Notes under the pieces: generated by a model | What the model was told of the DNA's origin: nothing | The model's input: the letters and a program-made list of their open reading frames with translations, nothing else | The model's database searches: none | Source: Faecalibacterium sp. UBA1819 | GTDB taxonomy: Bacteria; Bacillota; Clostridia; Oscillospirales; Ruminococcaceae | Direction of reading: 5' to 3' | DNA length: 24,352 bases | Assembly: GCA_002315015.1 (NCBI GenBank) | Contig: DCEX01000001.1 | Coordinates: 26,468-50,819, forward strand | Program-made: the position numbers and the translations under genes | Part shown: positions 15,087-22,316 of the stretch, in pieces | How the letters are laid out: every line of letters begins with the position of its first letter | Position numbering within the stretch: position 1 is the stretch's first letter

Positions 15087-15614
15087 ATGAAGACCAGGGC
15101 TGAAATCTACGGAAATGAGGCTGCGGACTTGCTGCGGATAGTGACTATGTATCCTGGTCTCAGCGAACACCAGCTTCTTTGCTTTCACCCTGGCAAGGAA
15201 GATAAGAGCACGGCCCTGCTCTCCCATTTGGTGCGACAGGGCCGTATTTTTCACAATGACAGCGGCGGCTACTTTCCAGCCGGCAGTCCCCCAAAGACGG
15301 ATCAGGCCCTTGTTCGTGCGGTATGGATTCTACTGGATTTCATCGAACGGGCCGATTATCATGCTCCCGCCGATTTTCCAGTTAAACTCGTATTTTTTGC
15401 CGACGGTGAGTTGTACGAAGTAGCTTATGCAGCTACTGGGCAGGAAGCGTTGGTCAGTCATGCCTTACGGGGCAACAAAGGTGACAGTCGCCGGATGATT
15501 TTACTGGATACACCGGCGCAGATCGATAAAATCGACTGTCCCGGCATATCGGTATTCTGCACCGTATCGGCTAACGGTCAAACTCAATATTTCAAAAAGG
15601 CAGGAGGCTCATGA
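15087..15614 (+). CDS. conserved small ICE protein (DUF5697-like)
   Basis: The product is 175 residues from ATG 15087, with AGGAGGTGG eight bases upstream; GTG 15078 lies within that ribosome site. The N-terminal 60 residues (YPGLSEHQLLCFHPG, LLSHLVRQGRIFH) look like a winged-helix. The remainder (VWILLDFIERADYH, VKLVFFADGELYEVAYA) reads as an alpha/beta domain. I recall this arrangement as a domain of unknown function (DUF5697-like) found in Firmicutes conjugative elements next to VirB4 genes; the label is from memory. It sits within the transfer operon, so a role in transfer or element regulation is likely. Confidence 0.7.
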   Translation: MKTRAEIYGNEAADLLRIVTMYPGLSEHQLLCFHPGKEDKSTALLSHLVRQGRIFHNDSGGYFPAGSPPKTDQALVRAVWILLDFIERADYHAPADFPVKLVFFADGELYEVAYAATGQEALVSHALRGNKGDSRRMILLDTPAQIDKIDCPGISVFCTVSANGQTQYFKKAGGS

Positions 15615-15617
15615 TTA

Positions 15618-16280
15618 TTGGATCGAAACCTAATATCCCACCGTATCGGAAATATCCTTGATGATATATCCCGACTGAGCAATGCGCTGTATGCCATGGA
15701 CACCACCGATATACAGCGCTACCCGGACAACTATGAAACGCTGTCCACTGATGCTGCACTGCGGGCAGAACGAATCGCCTGCCGCCTGCGGCACCTGATT
15801 TATTCCAGCACTACCATCCGGAAAGGCGATTATCTCCAGTCTGCCAGCGTGATGCACGGGATCTCCATTACCTGCGAGAATGGTGTGCTGGCGGTTACGC
15901 TGCCTACACTCCTGCCAAAGCGCAGGCAACGACAGAGCGACGAGTTCCTTCTGGACCCGCTTTACTTTGCTCTGGAGCAATACGCTAAAGAGCACCCTAT
16001 GCCCCATTACCGGGATTGCGTGGTCTGCTTTGCACAAGTGTACGACCGGGCCCTCCCTCCAAAGCGGGTGCGGGACTTCGACAACCTGGACGAAAAGCAC
16101 CTTCTGGATCTGCTTTCCGCTTTTGTGATGACGGATGATACTGGCCTGCTGTGCGACGCTTATAACACCGCAGAGCTTGGAGACCAAGACTGCACCCGAA
16201 TCTATGTGATGGACAAGCAGCAGTTTCCGGCATGGCTCGCAGAGCATAAATCGGCATTGAAAACCATATCGGATTTTTGA
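15618..16280 (+). CDS. conserved ICE protein of unknown function (DUF6100-like)
   Basis: The product is 220 residues. The start is TTG 15618, ten bases after AGGAGG; it is three bases past the previous stop, and the ATG at 15611 is in another frame and closes quickly. The protein is soluble and helical at the N-terminus (DDISRLSNALYAMDTTDIQR, LRAERIACRLRHLIY), with a later region PLYFALEQYAKEH, YRDCVVCFAQVYDR, DNLDEKHLLDLLSAFVMTDD. I recognise this as a family that travels with the previous gene in conjugative elements (DUF6100 in my memory, unverified). No catalytic motif is evident. Confidence 0.65.
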   Translation: MDRNLISHRIGNILDDISRLSNALYAMDTTDIQRYPDNYETLSTDAALRAERIACRLRHLIYSSTTIRKGDYLQSASVMHGISITCENGVLAVTLPTLLPKRRQRQSDEFLLDPLYFALEQYAKEHPMPHYRDCVVCFAQVYDRALPPKRVRDFDNLDEKHLLDLLSAFVMTDDTGLLCDAYNTAELGDQDCTRIYVMDKQQFPAWLAEHKSALKTISDF

Positions 16281-16402
16281 CCATTTTTGCCCTCTCCAAA
16301 TCCGATATGCCTTGGTGAAGCGGAAACGCTTGATTTTCAAGGGTTTTAGCCATTCGGAGAGGACGATGTTTTACCGGAGTTTCAGTCCAATACGGTAAAA
16401 AC
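16265..16402. promoter_or_regulatory. structured leader with alternative hairpins before the winged-helix gene
   Basis: CATATCGGATTT (16265-16276) is perfectly complementary to AAATCCGATATG (16298-16309) across the stop codon of the previous gene. The loop-side CCTCTCCAAAT (16291-16301) can instead pair with ATTCGGAGAGG (16352-16362, one mismatch), which would break the first stem. A third stem is TTTTACCG (16369-16376) with CGGTAAAA (16393-16400). The layout suggests an RNA switch or attenuator; none has a T-run typical of terminators. Confidence 0.5.
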
Positions 16403-16425
16403 ACACACCAAAAGGAGGTGACTAC

Positions 16426-16550
16426 TTGGGAAGAGCAATCGTACCTTTCCACAGCCGGATACGCTCCCATTCCGGCTTTTATCACTAACCGCCATTTCCG
16501 GCGAGTTCCCCACCAGCCAGCTCAACCGTCTCCCAGCCAGTCCTTACTAC
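16426..16550 (+). pseudogene. disrupted 5' end of the winged-helix gene (frame change)
   Basis: AAAGGAGG (16411-16418) is ideally placed for TTG 16426, but that frame (MGRAIVPFHSRIRSHSGF...) stops at 16486-16488. The body frame (one base back) is open from 16422 and its codons before TTG 16551 read like the start of a winged-helix (FRLLSLTAISGEFPTSQL), yet it has no ATG, GTG or TTG start there. A one-base indel at about 16470-16486 would join them. It may be a real mutation, a sequencing error or, less likely, programmed frameshifting; no slippery heptamer is seen. Confidence 0.5.
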
Positions 16551-17546
16551 TTGGAAGCAGTCGTAACCGACCTGAAAAAGAATGGGTTACTTCGCACCTA
16601 CTATCGGGACAGGCTCCGAGGCTTTCGGCTTGGGCCGAGAGCTAAAGCTACCCTACTGGACAATTGGCCGGAGAGATTCACATTCTATCTGACCGGCGAC
16701 ACCGACACCAACCGCCTGAAAAGCGAGGTGAACCGTCGGCTTCGGCTCCATCGACTTGCTGAAGCATATACCACTATGGGCAATGCCGGTGTTGCGATCT
16801 ACCCAGATGAAAAGTCACCCGTATTTGCGCCACAGGGATATTGCGGGAAAGCGAGCAGCAATCCCGCCTTTTACAGTTCCCGTGAGGTCAAAGGGCTTGG
16901 AATCGATGCGACCAAAATTCACAATTCCCGATTTGCGGGAGTGCTTTTGTCTCCCATGAAGCTCTTTGTTACCTACAGCAGCGGTATGTCTCTCATGAAA
17001 TGGCGTTATAAATCCGAAATGCGGGTCAAAGCGGTGATGTGGAACACCTTATGCCAGCAGCGTCTGCCTGGACAGTACCGGGCGGACGATATTCACGGGC
17101 TGATATTGGGCGACAGCATGGAGCTGGCCTATCAAATGCTGACCAGCACCGGAGGCCCGAAGCACGACTATTTTATGCTGGATGGGAGCTACGACCACTT
17201 TCATTTTCTGCCCAATAACCATCAGGGGGAGGTGATACTGGCTTTACTATGCGATTCTGTAAAAACCGCAGAGCTTGACCGTATTCTATCCCAAGGCCTT
17301 ATCGCAAATTTGGGCAAGGCCACAGAGCAGGACGCCGCGGAGCCGGATGGTACACCCGTATTATTCGCTTACTCCTGCGATCTGCCCCGCATCGTGCGTT
17401 TCAACACCTCCCTCGAACTAACCGGGCGCACCGGAACACTGATCTGCTTTGATTTTCAAGCAGATACACTGCGCCGCTTTTGTGGCAACCGGGTACGCTT
17501 TCAAACCATTGATTTTGAAAAATTCGAGGGGAGGTTTTTCCCATAA
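16551..17546 (+). CDS. winged-helix (replication-relaxation-like) ICE protein, intact body
   Basis: The conserved body is 331 codons from TTG 16551, which has no ribosome site; the true start is probably upstream (see the preceding entry). The N-terminal part (SPYYLEAVVTDLKKNGLLRT, RLRGFRLGPRAKATLL) is a wHTH of the kind found in replication-relaxation proteins of mobile elements (named from memory). The rest has no motif I can name. The gene lies between the two small conserved genes and the coupling protein, so it may bind element DNA and help prepare it for transfer. If the frame change is real, the protein may lack its first 40 or so residues. Confidence 0.65.
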   Translation: MEAVVTDLKKNGLLRTYYRDRLRGFRLGPRAKATLLDNWPERFTFYLTGDTDTNRLKSEVNRRLRLHRLAEAYTTMGNAGVAIYPDEKSPVFAPQGYCGKASSNPAFYSSREVKGLGIDATKIHNSRFAGVLLSPMKLFVTYSSGMSLMKWRYKSEMRVKAVMWNTLCQQRLPGQYRADDIHGLILGDSMELAYQMLTSTGGPKHDYFMLDGSYDHFHFLPNNHQGEVILALLCDSVKTAELDRILSQGLIANLGKATEQDAAEPDGTPVLFAYSCDLPRIVRFNTSLELTGRTGTLICFDFQADTLRRFCGNRVRFQTIDFEKFEGRFFP

Positions 17547-17554
17547 AGAAAAAA

Positions 17555-19471
17555 ATGATAACCGGCCTGATCGCAGCGCCTTTTGCCATTCTGGCGATTC
17601 TTTACGCAGGCGGCTTTCTGGCACAAATACTCGGCAACTATGCAGCTTGGAAAACGGGCGGCGGCATCCCTGGGGACGGAACATCTCCGGCGGTGGCGTC
17701 GCCCGATTTTTTTACCTGTCTCACCTGCGCTCTTCAACCACCGTATGGGGTATATGGCTCTTTAATCTGCCTGGGGCTGCTGGCAATTCTGCTCATAATG
17801 GTAATGCGCATGGGCTACAGCGACACTGGCGAATATGATGCCGACCGAAATTTCATCTATTCCACCAAAGGAACCTATGGCACCTCTGGCTGGATGGGCC
17901 GCAAGGAGATGTCCGGTGTACTGGATTTGGTGCCCGATGTGCGAAAGCATAAAGGCGTTGTGCTGGGGATGTTGGACGGGAAAGCGGTCTGTATTCCCGA
18001 GAATCCCCGGATCAACGGAAATCTGGCTGTATATGGTTCCAGCGGGAGTATGAAAACCCGCTCTTTTTGCATGAACCGAATCCTCCAGGCAGTAATTCGA
18101 GAGGAATCTCTGATTATTTCAGACCCCAAATCGGAACTTTACGAGAAATCCAGTGAGTACCTCCGTGATCAGGGATACTGCGTCAAAGTATTCAATCTTG
18201 TACTCCCGGAAAACTCAGACAGCTGGAACTGCCTTTCCGAAGTGGAAGGTCAGGAATTGATGGCGCAGCTCTTTGTGGATGTGATCATCAAAAACACCAA
18301 CAGTAACGGCAAGGGAGACCATTTCTGGGATTCGTGTGAGATGAACCTGCTGAAAGCACTGGTTCTCTATGTAGATCAAAGTTATGCAGCGGAAAACCGC
18401 AACATTGGCGAAGTGTACCGGCTGCTGACACTGAATGGCGAATCCGATTTGGACAGCCTGTTTGATGTGCTGCCGTCGTCGCATCCGGCCAAGGCGCCGT
18501 ACAGCCTGTTCAAGCAGGCCAGTGATACGGTGCGCAGCGGTGTGATCATCGGTCTGGGCTCTCGCCTACAGGTATTTCAATCAGAGTTGATTAAGAAGAT
18601 CACCACCCGGGATGAAATCGATCTGGAGCTGCCCGGGCAGAAGCGATGTGCCTACTTCCTTGTCACCAGTGACCAGGACAGCACCTTTGATTTTCTGGCA
18701 AGTTTGTTCCTATCCTTCTGCTTTATCAAGTTGGTCCGCTACGCAGACAAGCATTGTGAAGGCGGTAAATTGCCTGTTCCTGTACATATCCTTGGCGAAG
18801 AGCTGACAGCCTGCGGCACCATCCCTGACCTTGCCCGCCGGCTCAGTGTCATTCGTTCCCGGAACATATCTATGAGCTGTGTGTTCCAGAACCTTGCAGG
18901 ACTGCAGAACCGCTATCCTCTCAATTTATGGCAGGAAATCCTGGGCAACTGCGACGCTCAGCTCTTTCTGGGCTGTACCGATGAACTGACTGCTGAATTC
19001 ATTTCCTCTCGTACTGGTCTCGCATCAGTAGCGGTATCCAGCAAGTCCAAACAGCTGGGTACCTGGCGTATTTCCAATTATACACCCGAGTTCCGGGAAA
19101 CCTCTGGCATTGGCAAGCGGCCTGTTCTCACTCCAGACGAAGTATTGCGTCTTCCCATTACTCAAGCACTGGTCATCATCCGCGGCCAGAAGGTGCTCAA
19201 GGTAGACAAAATGGACTACTCCAAACACCCCGAGTCCAAAAAACTTCGATCCTGCAAGGCTTCTGCACATACCCCAGAATGGCGCCAACTGGAACAGGAA
19301 CAACCAGCGGCGCCTACCGCTCCTCCCCCACCGCCTGCAGCACCCAAAAAACCGGTAAGGAAAAAGCCGAAAGCGCCAAAATCATCGGTTGAACCCCAAC
19401 CACCGGCAAAGGATACAGCACCAACCCCAGAAGGTGTTATCACAATAGATAAAGACTCGATTCTATCTTAA
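17555..19471 (+). CDS. virD4: VirD4/TraG-like type IV coupling protein
   Basis: The product is 638 residues from ATG 17555. Two membrane segments at about 3-25 and 67-87, then the nucleotide-binding domain: Walker A GSSGSMKT at 161-168 (in VYGSSGSMKTRSF), and a Walker B region at 411-417 (HILGEEL) followed by RRLSVIRSRNISMSCVFQN. It links the DNA-protein complex to the T4SS. The C-terminal 90 residues are Pro/Ala/Lys-rich and end acidic. The better-spaced ribosome site (GGGGAGG, 17528-17534) fits an ATA at 17543 (giving IKKKMITG) rather than ATG 17555, an oddity discussed in the findings. It is the usual partner of VirB4 in this operon. Confidence 0.9.
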   Translation: MITGLIAAPFAILAILYAGGFLAQILGNYAAWKTGGGIPGDGTSPAVASPDFFTCLTCALQPPYGVYGSLICLGLLAILLIMVMRMGYSDTGEYDADRNFIYSTKGTYGTSGWMGRKEMSGVLDLVPDVRKHKGVVLGMLDGKAVCIPENPRINGNLAVYGSSGSMKTRSFCMNRILQAVIREESLIISDPKSELYEKSSEYLRDQGYCVKVFNLVLPENSDSWNCLSEVEGQELMAQLFVDVIIKNTNSNGKGDHFWDSCEMNLLKALVLYVDQSYAAENRNIGEVYRLLTLNGESDLDSLFDVLPSSHPAKAPYSLFKQASDTVRSGVIIGLGSRLQVFQSELIKKITTRDEIDLELPGQKRCAYFLVTSDQDSTFDFLASLFLSFCFIKLVRYADKHCEGGKLPVPVHILGEELTACGTIPDLARRLSVIRSRNISMSCVFQNLAGLQNRYPLNLWQEILGNCDAQLFLGCTDELTAEFISSRTGLASVAVSSKSKQLGTWRISNYTPEFRETSGIGKRPVLTPDEVLRLPITQALVIIRGQKVLKVDKMDYSKHPESKKLRSCKASAHTPEWRQLEQEQPAAPTAPPPPPAAPKKPVRKKPKAPKSSVEPQPPAKDTAPTPEGVITIDKDSILS

Positions 19472-19493
19472 TTTCATAATTCAGGAGGTATTT

Positions 19494-21038
19494 ATGACAA
19501 TGAAGAAAAAAGAACTGTTGGAGCAGGAGAATTCTGTTCCTGAGACCACCGCACTGGACAGCACTGCTATTCCCGCTGAGGATATGGTTATCCCGGATGC
19601 TGCCCCCACTGACAGTGAAGATCTGAACACTCTGCTGGCGGCTATGGATTCGCCTGACGATGCTGGCGATCTGCCGGAACTGTCGGAAAATGAAGTGTTC
19701 GGCGATGACCCTGTGGACAGAGACGAGGATGCCGCCGAGCCCCCCTCTGCCGAGAATGCTGATGCCGAGCGGGATGATGAGACTGCGGCTGACTACACCG
19801 AAGAACTTCCTGCAGATCAGGAAAGGTCCGATGATGAGGCCAACCCCGCCCCGGATACTGAAGCTGCCGAAGCGCCGCCTGTCGAAAAGCCCCGACGCAC
19901 TTCCCGTAGAAAGAAAGCAACAACCACCGCTTCCGAAACTGCCGAGGTGGAAGTTCCTGTTGCGCAGACGGACACTGAGAATCCTACGATGGATGAAGCG
20001 TCGGTCGAGGATACGGCTACGGAGGGTGAAGCTGTTTCGGCGGACACTGCCGTTCCGATGGAAGAACATTCTCCCGAAGTTGCCGTTCCCCAGGCACCTC
20101 CCCGCCGTCAAAATGCTCAGCCGCGTCGTGATGCGCCTATTCTGACCATCCGCAGCCGTGAAGATGTGGAAACGATGGAAGACCGTGAGGACATCATCTG
20201 GCATGAGATTCACAATGCCTACCGTACCCGCCGCATCTTGACGGGCCAGCTGGGAGGCATTGAGCAGCTGGACAACCGCAAGACGGTGGCTGTGGTGGAC
20301 TATAAGGGATTCCGCATCATCATTCCCATCAAGGAAATGATGATCAACCTGGGCCGCAGTCCTTCCGGCCAGGAATACGCAGACTTGATGCTGCGTCAGA
20401 ACAAGATCCTTGGCAACATGCTGGGGGCCGACATCGACTTTGTGGTGCGGGGCATTGACTCCAAGACCCGCAGCGTGGTCGCCAGCCGCCGGGAGGCGAT
20501 GATGCGTAAGCGCCAGATTTTCTACTTCGATTTGGATGCTGACGGCATGTACCGTGTCCACGAAGGCCGCATCGTGCAGGCCCGCGTAATCGCCGTGGCC
20601 GAGAAAGTCATCCGCGTGGAAGTGTTCGGCGTCGAGTGCTCCATCCTGGCCCGGGATCTGGCCTGGGACTGGATCGGCGACGCTCATGAGCGTTTTGCTG
20701 TGGGCGATGAGGTGCTGGTCCGCATCCTCAGTGTGCGGCGTGAGAGCCCGGAAGACCTGAGCATCCGGGCCGACATCAAGAGCACTTCGGAAAACACCGA
20801 CCGGGACAACCTGCAGAAGTGCCGCATCCAGGGCAAGTACGCCGGCAAGGTCACCGATGTCCACAAGGGCGTCGTCTATGTCAGGCTTTCCAACGGCGTC
20901 AATGCGGTGGCCCACTCCTGCTATGACTACCGGATGCCCGGAAAAAAGGATGATGTGTCCTTTGCCGTCACCCGCCTGGACATGGAGCGTGGCGTAGCCG
21001 TGGGCATCATCACGCGGATCATCCGGCAGAACCTGTAA
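19494..21038 (+). CDS. acidic-tailed S1-domain (OB-fold) protein of the transfer operon
   Basis: The product is 514 residues, ATG 19494 with AGGAGG five bases upstream. Residues 1-205 are an acidic, Ala/Pro/Glu/Asp-rich and probably disordered stretch with a basic patch (RRTSRRKKA). Residues 210-355 form a conserved-looking domain (ILTIRSREDVETMEDRED, RKTVAVVDYKGFRIIIPIKE). Two S1-like OB folds follow at about 360-417 (VQARVIAVAEKVIRVEVFG) and 446-510 (YAGKVTDVHKGVVYVRLSNG). S1 domains bind RNA or single-stranded DNA. The gene sits 22 bp after the coupling protein and is the last of the operon. It is neither a ribosomal S1 by length nor by domain count. Confidence 0.75.
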   Translation: MTMKKKELLEQENSVPETTALDSTAIPAEDMVIPDAAPTDSEDLNTLLAAMDSPDDAGDLPELSENEVFGDDPVDRDEDAAEPPSAENADAERDDETAADYTEELPADQERSDDEANPAPDTEAAEAPPVEKPRRTSRRKKATTTASETAEVEVPVAQTDTENPTMDEASVEDTATEGEAVSADTAVPMEEHSPEVAVPQAPPRRQNAQPRRDAPILTIRSREDVETMEDREDIIWHEIHNAYRTRRILTGQLGGIEQLDNRKTVAVVDYKGFRIIIPIKEMMINLGRSPSGQEYADLMLRQNKILGNMLGADIDFVVRGIDSKTRSVVASRREAMMRKRQIFYFDLDADGMYRVHEGRIVQARVIAVAEKVIRVEVFGVECSILARDLAWDWIGDAHERFAVGDEVLVRILSVRRESPEDLSIRADIKSTSENTDRDNLQKCRIQGKYAGKVTDVHKGVVYVRLSNGVNAVAHSCYDYRMPGKKDDVSFAVTRLDMERGVAVGIITRIIRQNL

Positions 21039-21050
21039 TAACATAACATT

Positions 21051-21104
21051 AAGCCCCCGCTCCAGCGGCACTCTCTTGTGCCTTGCTGGAACGGGGGCTT
21101 TTTT
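21051..21104 (+). terminator. strong intrinsic terminator closing the transfer operon
   Basis: AAGCCCCCG (21051-21059) pairs with CGGGGGCTT (21092-21100), stacked on TCCAGC/GCTGGA and an inner GGCAC/GTGCC hairpin, followed by a six-base T-run. It may also end the minus-strand XRE/small-peptide unit. Confidence 0.9.
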
Positions 21105-21162
21105 GTTTGCTGCTACTCTGAACAGCGAAACAGACATTTAATAGCGTAAAGGTTTGAACTGC

Positions 21163-21297
21163 TTATCTGTCTTTTATGCGCGACCGGATTTTCGAAACAG
21201 TGATATCGATTGCCTTATTAGCAACAATCACTATAAAGGCGACGATATATAAACTTTTCACCTCGCGCCAGCTTGTCAGCCATCCTATAATTACCAT
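21163..21297 (-). CDS. 44-residue single-pass membrane peptide, coupled to the XRE gene
   Basis: ATG 21297 shares one base with the stop of the XRE regulator (TAATG), with AAAGG just upstream. The product MVIIGWLTSWREVKSLYIVA continues with a hydrophobic stretch (FIVIVANKAIDITV) and a basic tail (KIRSRIKDR), ending at TAA 21163. One membrane segment is expected, with the positive tail inside. It is too short for most gene finders. Coding potential is supported by the coupling and the regular topology, but there is no homology I know. Confidence 0.5.
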   Translation of the reverse strand: MVIIGWLTSWREVKSLYIVAFIVIVANKAIDITVSKIRSRIKDR

Positions 21298-21818
21298 TAC
21301 CTTTTGCTTTTGAACTCGATATATGTTCCTATTCCAAAGAGAACAATGCCCAGAACAATAAGGGCAATAGATACTATAAAGAAATCCATAGCACCATAGC
21401 CTTTGAGCAAACCGATAATTCCTACTGTTCCATTTAATGTGACATCGTTTAGTGTAGCCAGCGTCATTAAAGCAACAGAGAAAAATGCGCCTATCAGCGA
21501 AATGAAAGCGCCAAGTATCATTATTCCAGACATTTTAGCACCTTCTCGTTGAGAATTTTCTAAAAGGCTATTTATTATTTGAAATTGTATCGCTTGATTA
21601 ACAGCGTTTGTATTTTCCAATGGAACTTTGCTCCCGAGTAAAGTTTCCACAGGCACCTCCAAAACTTGAGATAATTTTATAAGCATATCCCCATCTGGAA
21701 TTGACAGCCCTTTTTCCCATTTTGAGATAGTCTGTCGCACAACATTTATTTTCTCTGCAAGAGCCTCTTGAGAAAGCCCCTTTTCTTTTCGTACTTTTTT
21801 CAAATTATCTCCAAACAT
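21297..21818 (-). CDS. membrane-anchored XRE-family regulator (paralogue)
   Basis: The product is 173 residues from ATG 21818, nine bases after GAGGAG; TTG 21827 is adjacent to that ribosome site and not usable. HTH at residues 5-62 (LSQEALAEKINVVRQTISKW, GLSIPDGDML), then two membrane regions at about 97-121 and 146-166. It aligns residue for residue with the regulator at 4192-4701 through the HTH and differs in the membrane part. Its stop overlaps the start of a small membrane peptide gene. Likely autoregulated from the promoter at 21848-21876. Confidence 0.88.
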   Translation of the reverse strand: MFGDNLKKVRKEKGLSQEALAEKINVVRQTISKWEKGLSIPDGDMLIKLSQVLEVPVETLLGSKVPLENTNAVNQAIQFQIINSLLENSQREGAKMSGIMILGAFISLIGAFFSVALMTLATLNDVTLNGTVGIIGLLKGYGAMDFFIVSIALIVLGIVLFGIGTYIEFKSKR

Positions 21819-21847
21819 ATAGTTCAACTCCTCTTTAAGTCATTTTT

Positions 21848-21881
21848 ATTATACTCAAAACATCCTGCTACCACAAGCAAC
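21848..21881 (-). promoter_or_regulatory. promoter/operator of the second membrane XRE gene
   Basis: The minus strand has TTGTGG (21876-21871), 17 bases, TATAAT (21853-21848). The GTTGCTTGT core covers the -35. About 45 bp here are similar to the region upstream of the other membrane XRE gene, up to ATTAACATT, after which the two sequences diverge. Confidence 0.65.
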
Positions 21882-21893
21882 GCAAATTAACAT

Positions 21894-21959
21894 TTAGTTC
21901 TGTATGCCCTGCTGGTCACACTCGAAAAACAGGTCTATTATTATTTCATCATCGGTCAT
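21894..21959 (-). pseudogene. truncated start of a sigma-70-family gene
   Basis: ATG 21959, with GGAAGGTGG upstream, opens MTDDEIIIDLFFECDQQGIQ and stops at 21894. The pattern D-E-I-I-x-L-F-F-x-x-D-x-Q matches the N-terminus of ECF/sigma-70-like factors common in clostridia, cut off at about residue 20. It is truncated exactly where similarity to the other XRE promoter ends, suggesting that an XRE unit inserted or recombined here. A small functional peptide is less likely. Confidence 0.4.
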
Positions 21960-22196
21960 TGCGCCACCTTCCTTCCAGCCTCACCATATACTACGTTTTT
22001 AGCAGCAAATACTAAATGAAAGAGAAAAGTTTTTCAAAAAATCATACCATACCTTTGATAAAGCTGCTCTCGGTAGCTTTCGCCGCTTTGCTGGCGGCTC
22101 GCCGGCATTCCTCGTTATGTAGTGCGGTGAGACGGAAAGAGAAGTGAATCTTTTTCACAAAACCAACACTTCATATTGAACGCATCACCATCTCAA
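21960..22196. other. intergenic region with a short relic frame
   Basis: No full gene is seen. On the minus strand 22108-22034 encodes MPASRQQSGESYREQLYQRY plus four residues; the ATG lacks proper ribosome spacing and an in-frame stop lies just before it, so it looks like a gene tail. GCCGC/GCGGC (22081-22097) is a short hairpin. The rest is unremarkable AT-rich sequence. Confidence 0.4.
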
Positions 22197-22286
22197 CAAC
22201 GGCACATTCCTTTATCAAAAAATAATGTGCCGTTGTATCGCTCGTTCTTGACATCTGCACATTATTTTTATATAATATAATGTGTC
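22197..22286 (+). promoter_or_regulatory. abiE promoter with two matched inverted-repeat operators
   Basis: A consensus sigma-A promoter, TTGACA (22248-22253), 17 bases, TATAAT (22271-22276). IR1 is a perfect 12-bp repeat (CAACGGCACATT 22197-22208, AATGTGCCGTTG 22224-22235) upstream of the -35. IR2 (GCACATTAT 22257-22265, ATAATGTGT 22277-22285) overlaps the spacer and -10. The CACATT and AATGTG half-sites start 21 bases apart in both. This matches the known negative autoregulation of AbiE systems by AbiEi. Confidence 0.8.
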
Positions 22287-22316
22287 ACTGTCAGATATAA
22301 AAAGGAGCTAAAGCCT

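Noticed and set aside
16470..16488. Programmed -1 frameshift site
   Set aside because: CTTTTAT is not a classic slippery heptamer in the relevant frame and no stable downstream structure is evident; a mutation or sequence error is simpler.
19440..21137. Very long minus-strand open frame (565 codons) antisense to the S1-domain gene
   Set aside because: GC-rich codon-biased gene on the plus strand leaves the opposite frame open by chance; the product is low complexity and repetitive with no recognisable domain, and it spans the operon terminator.
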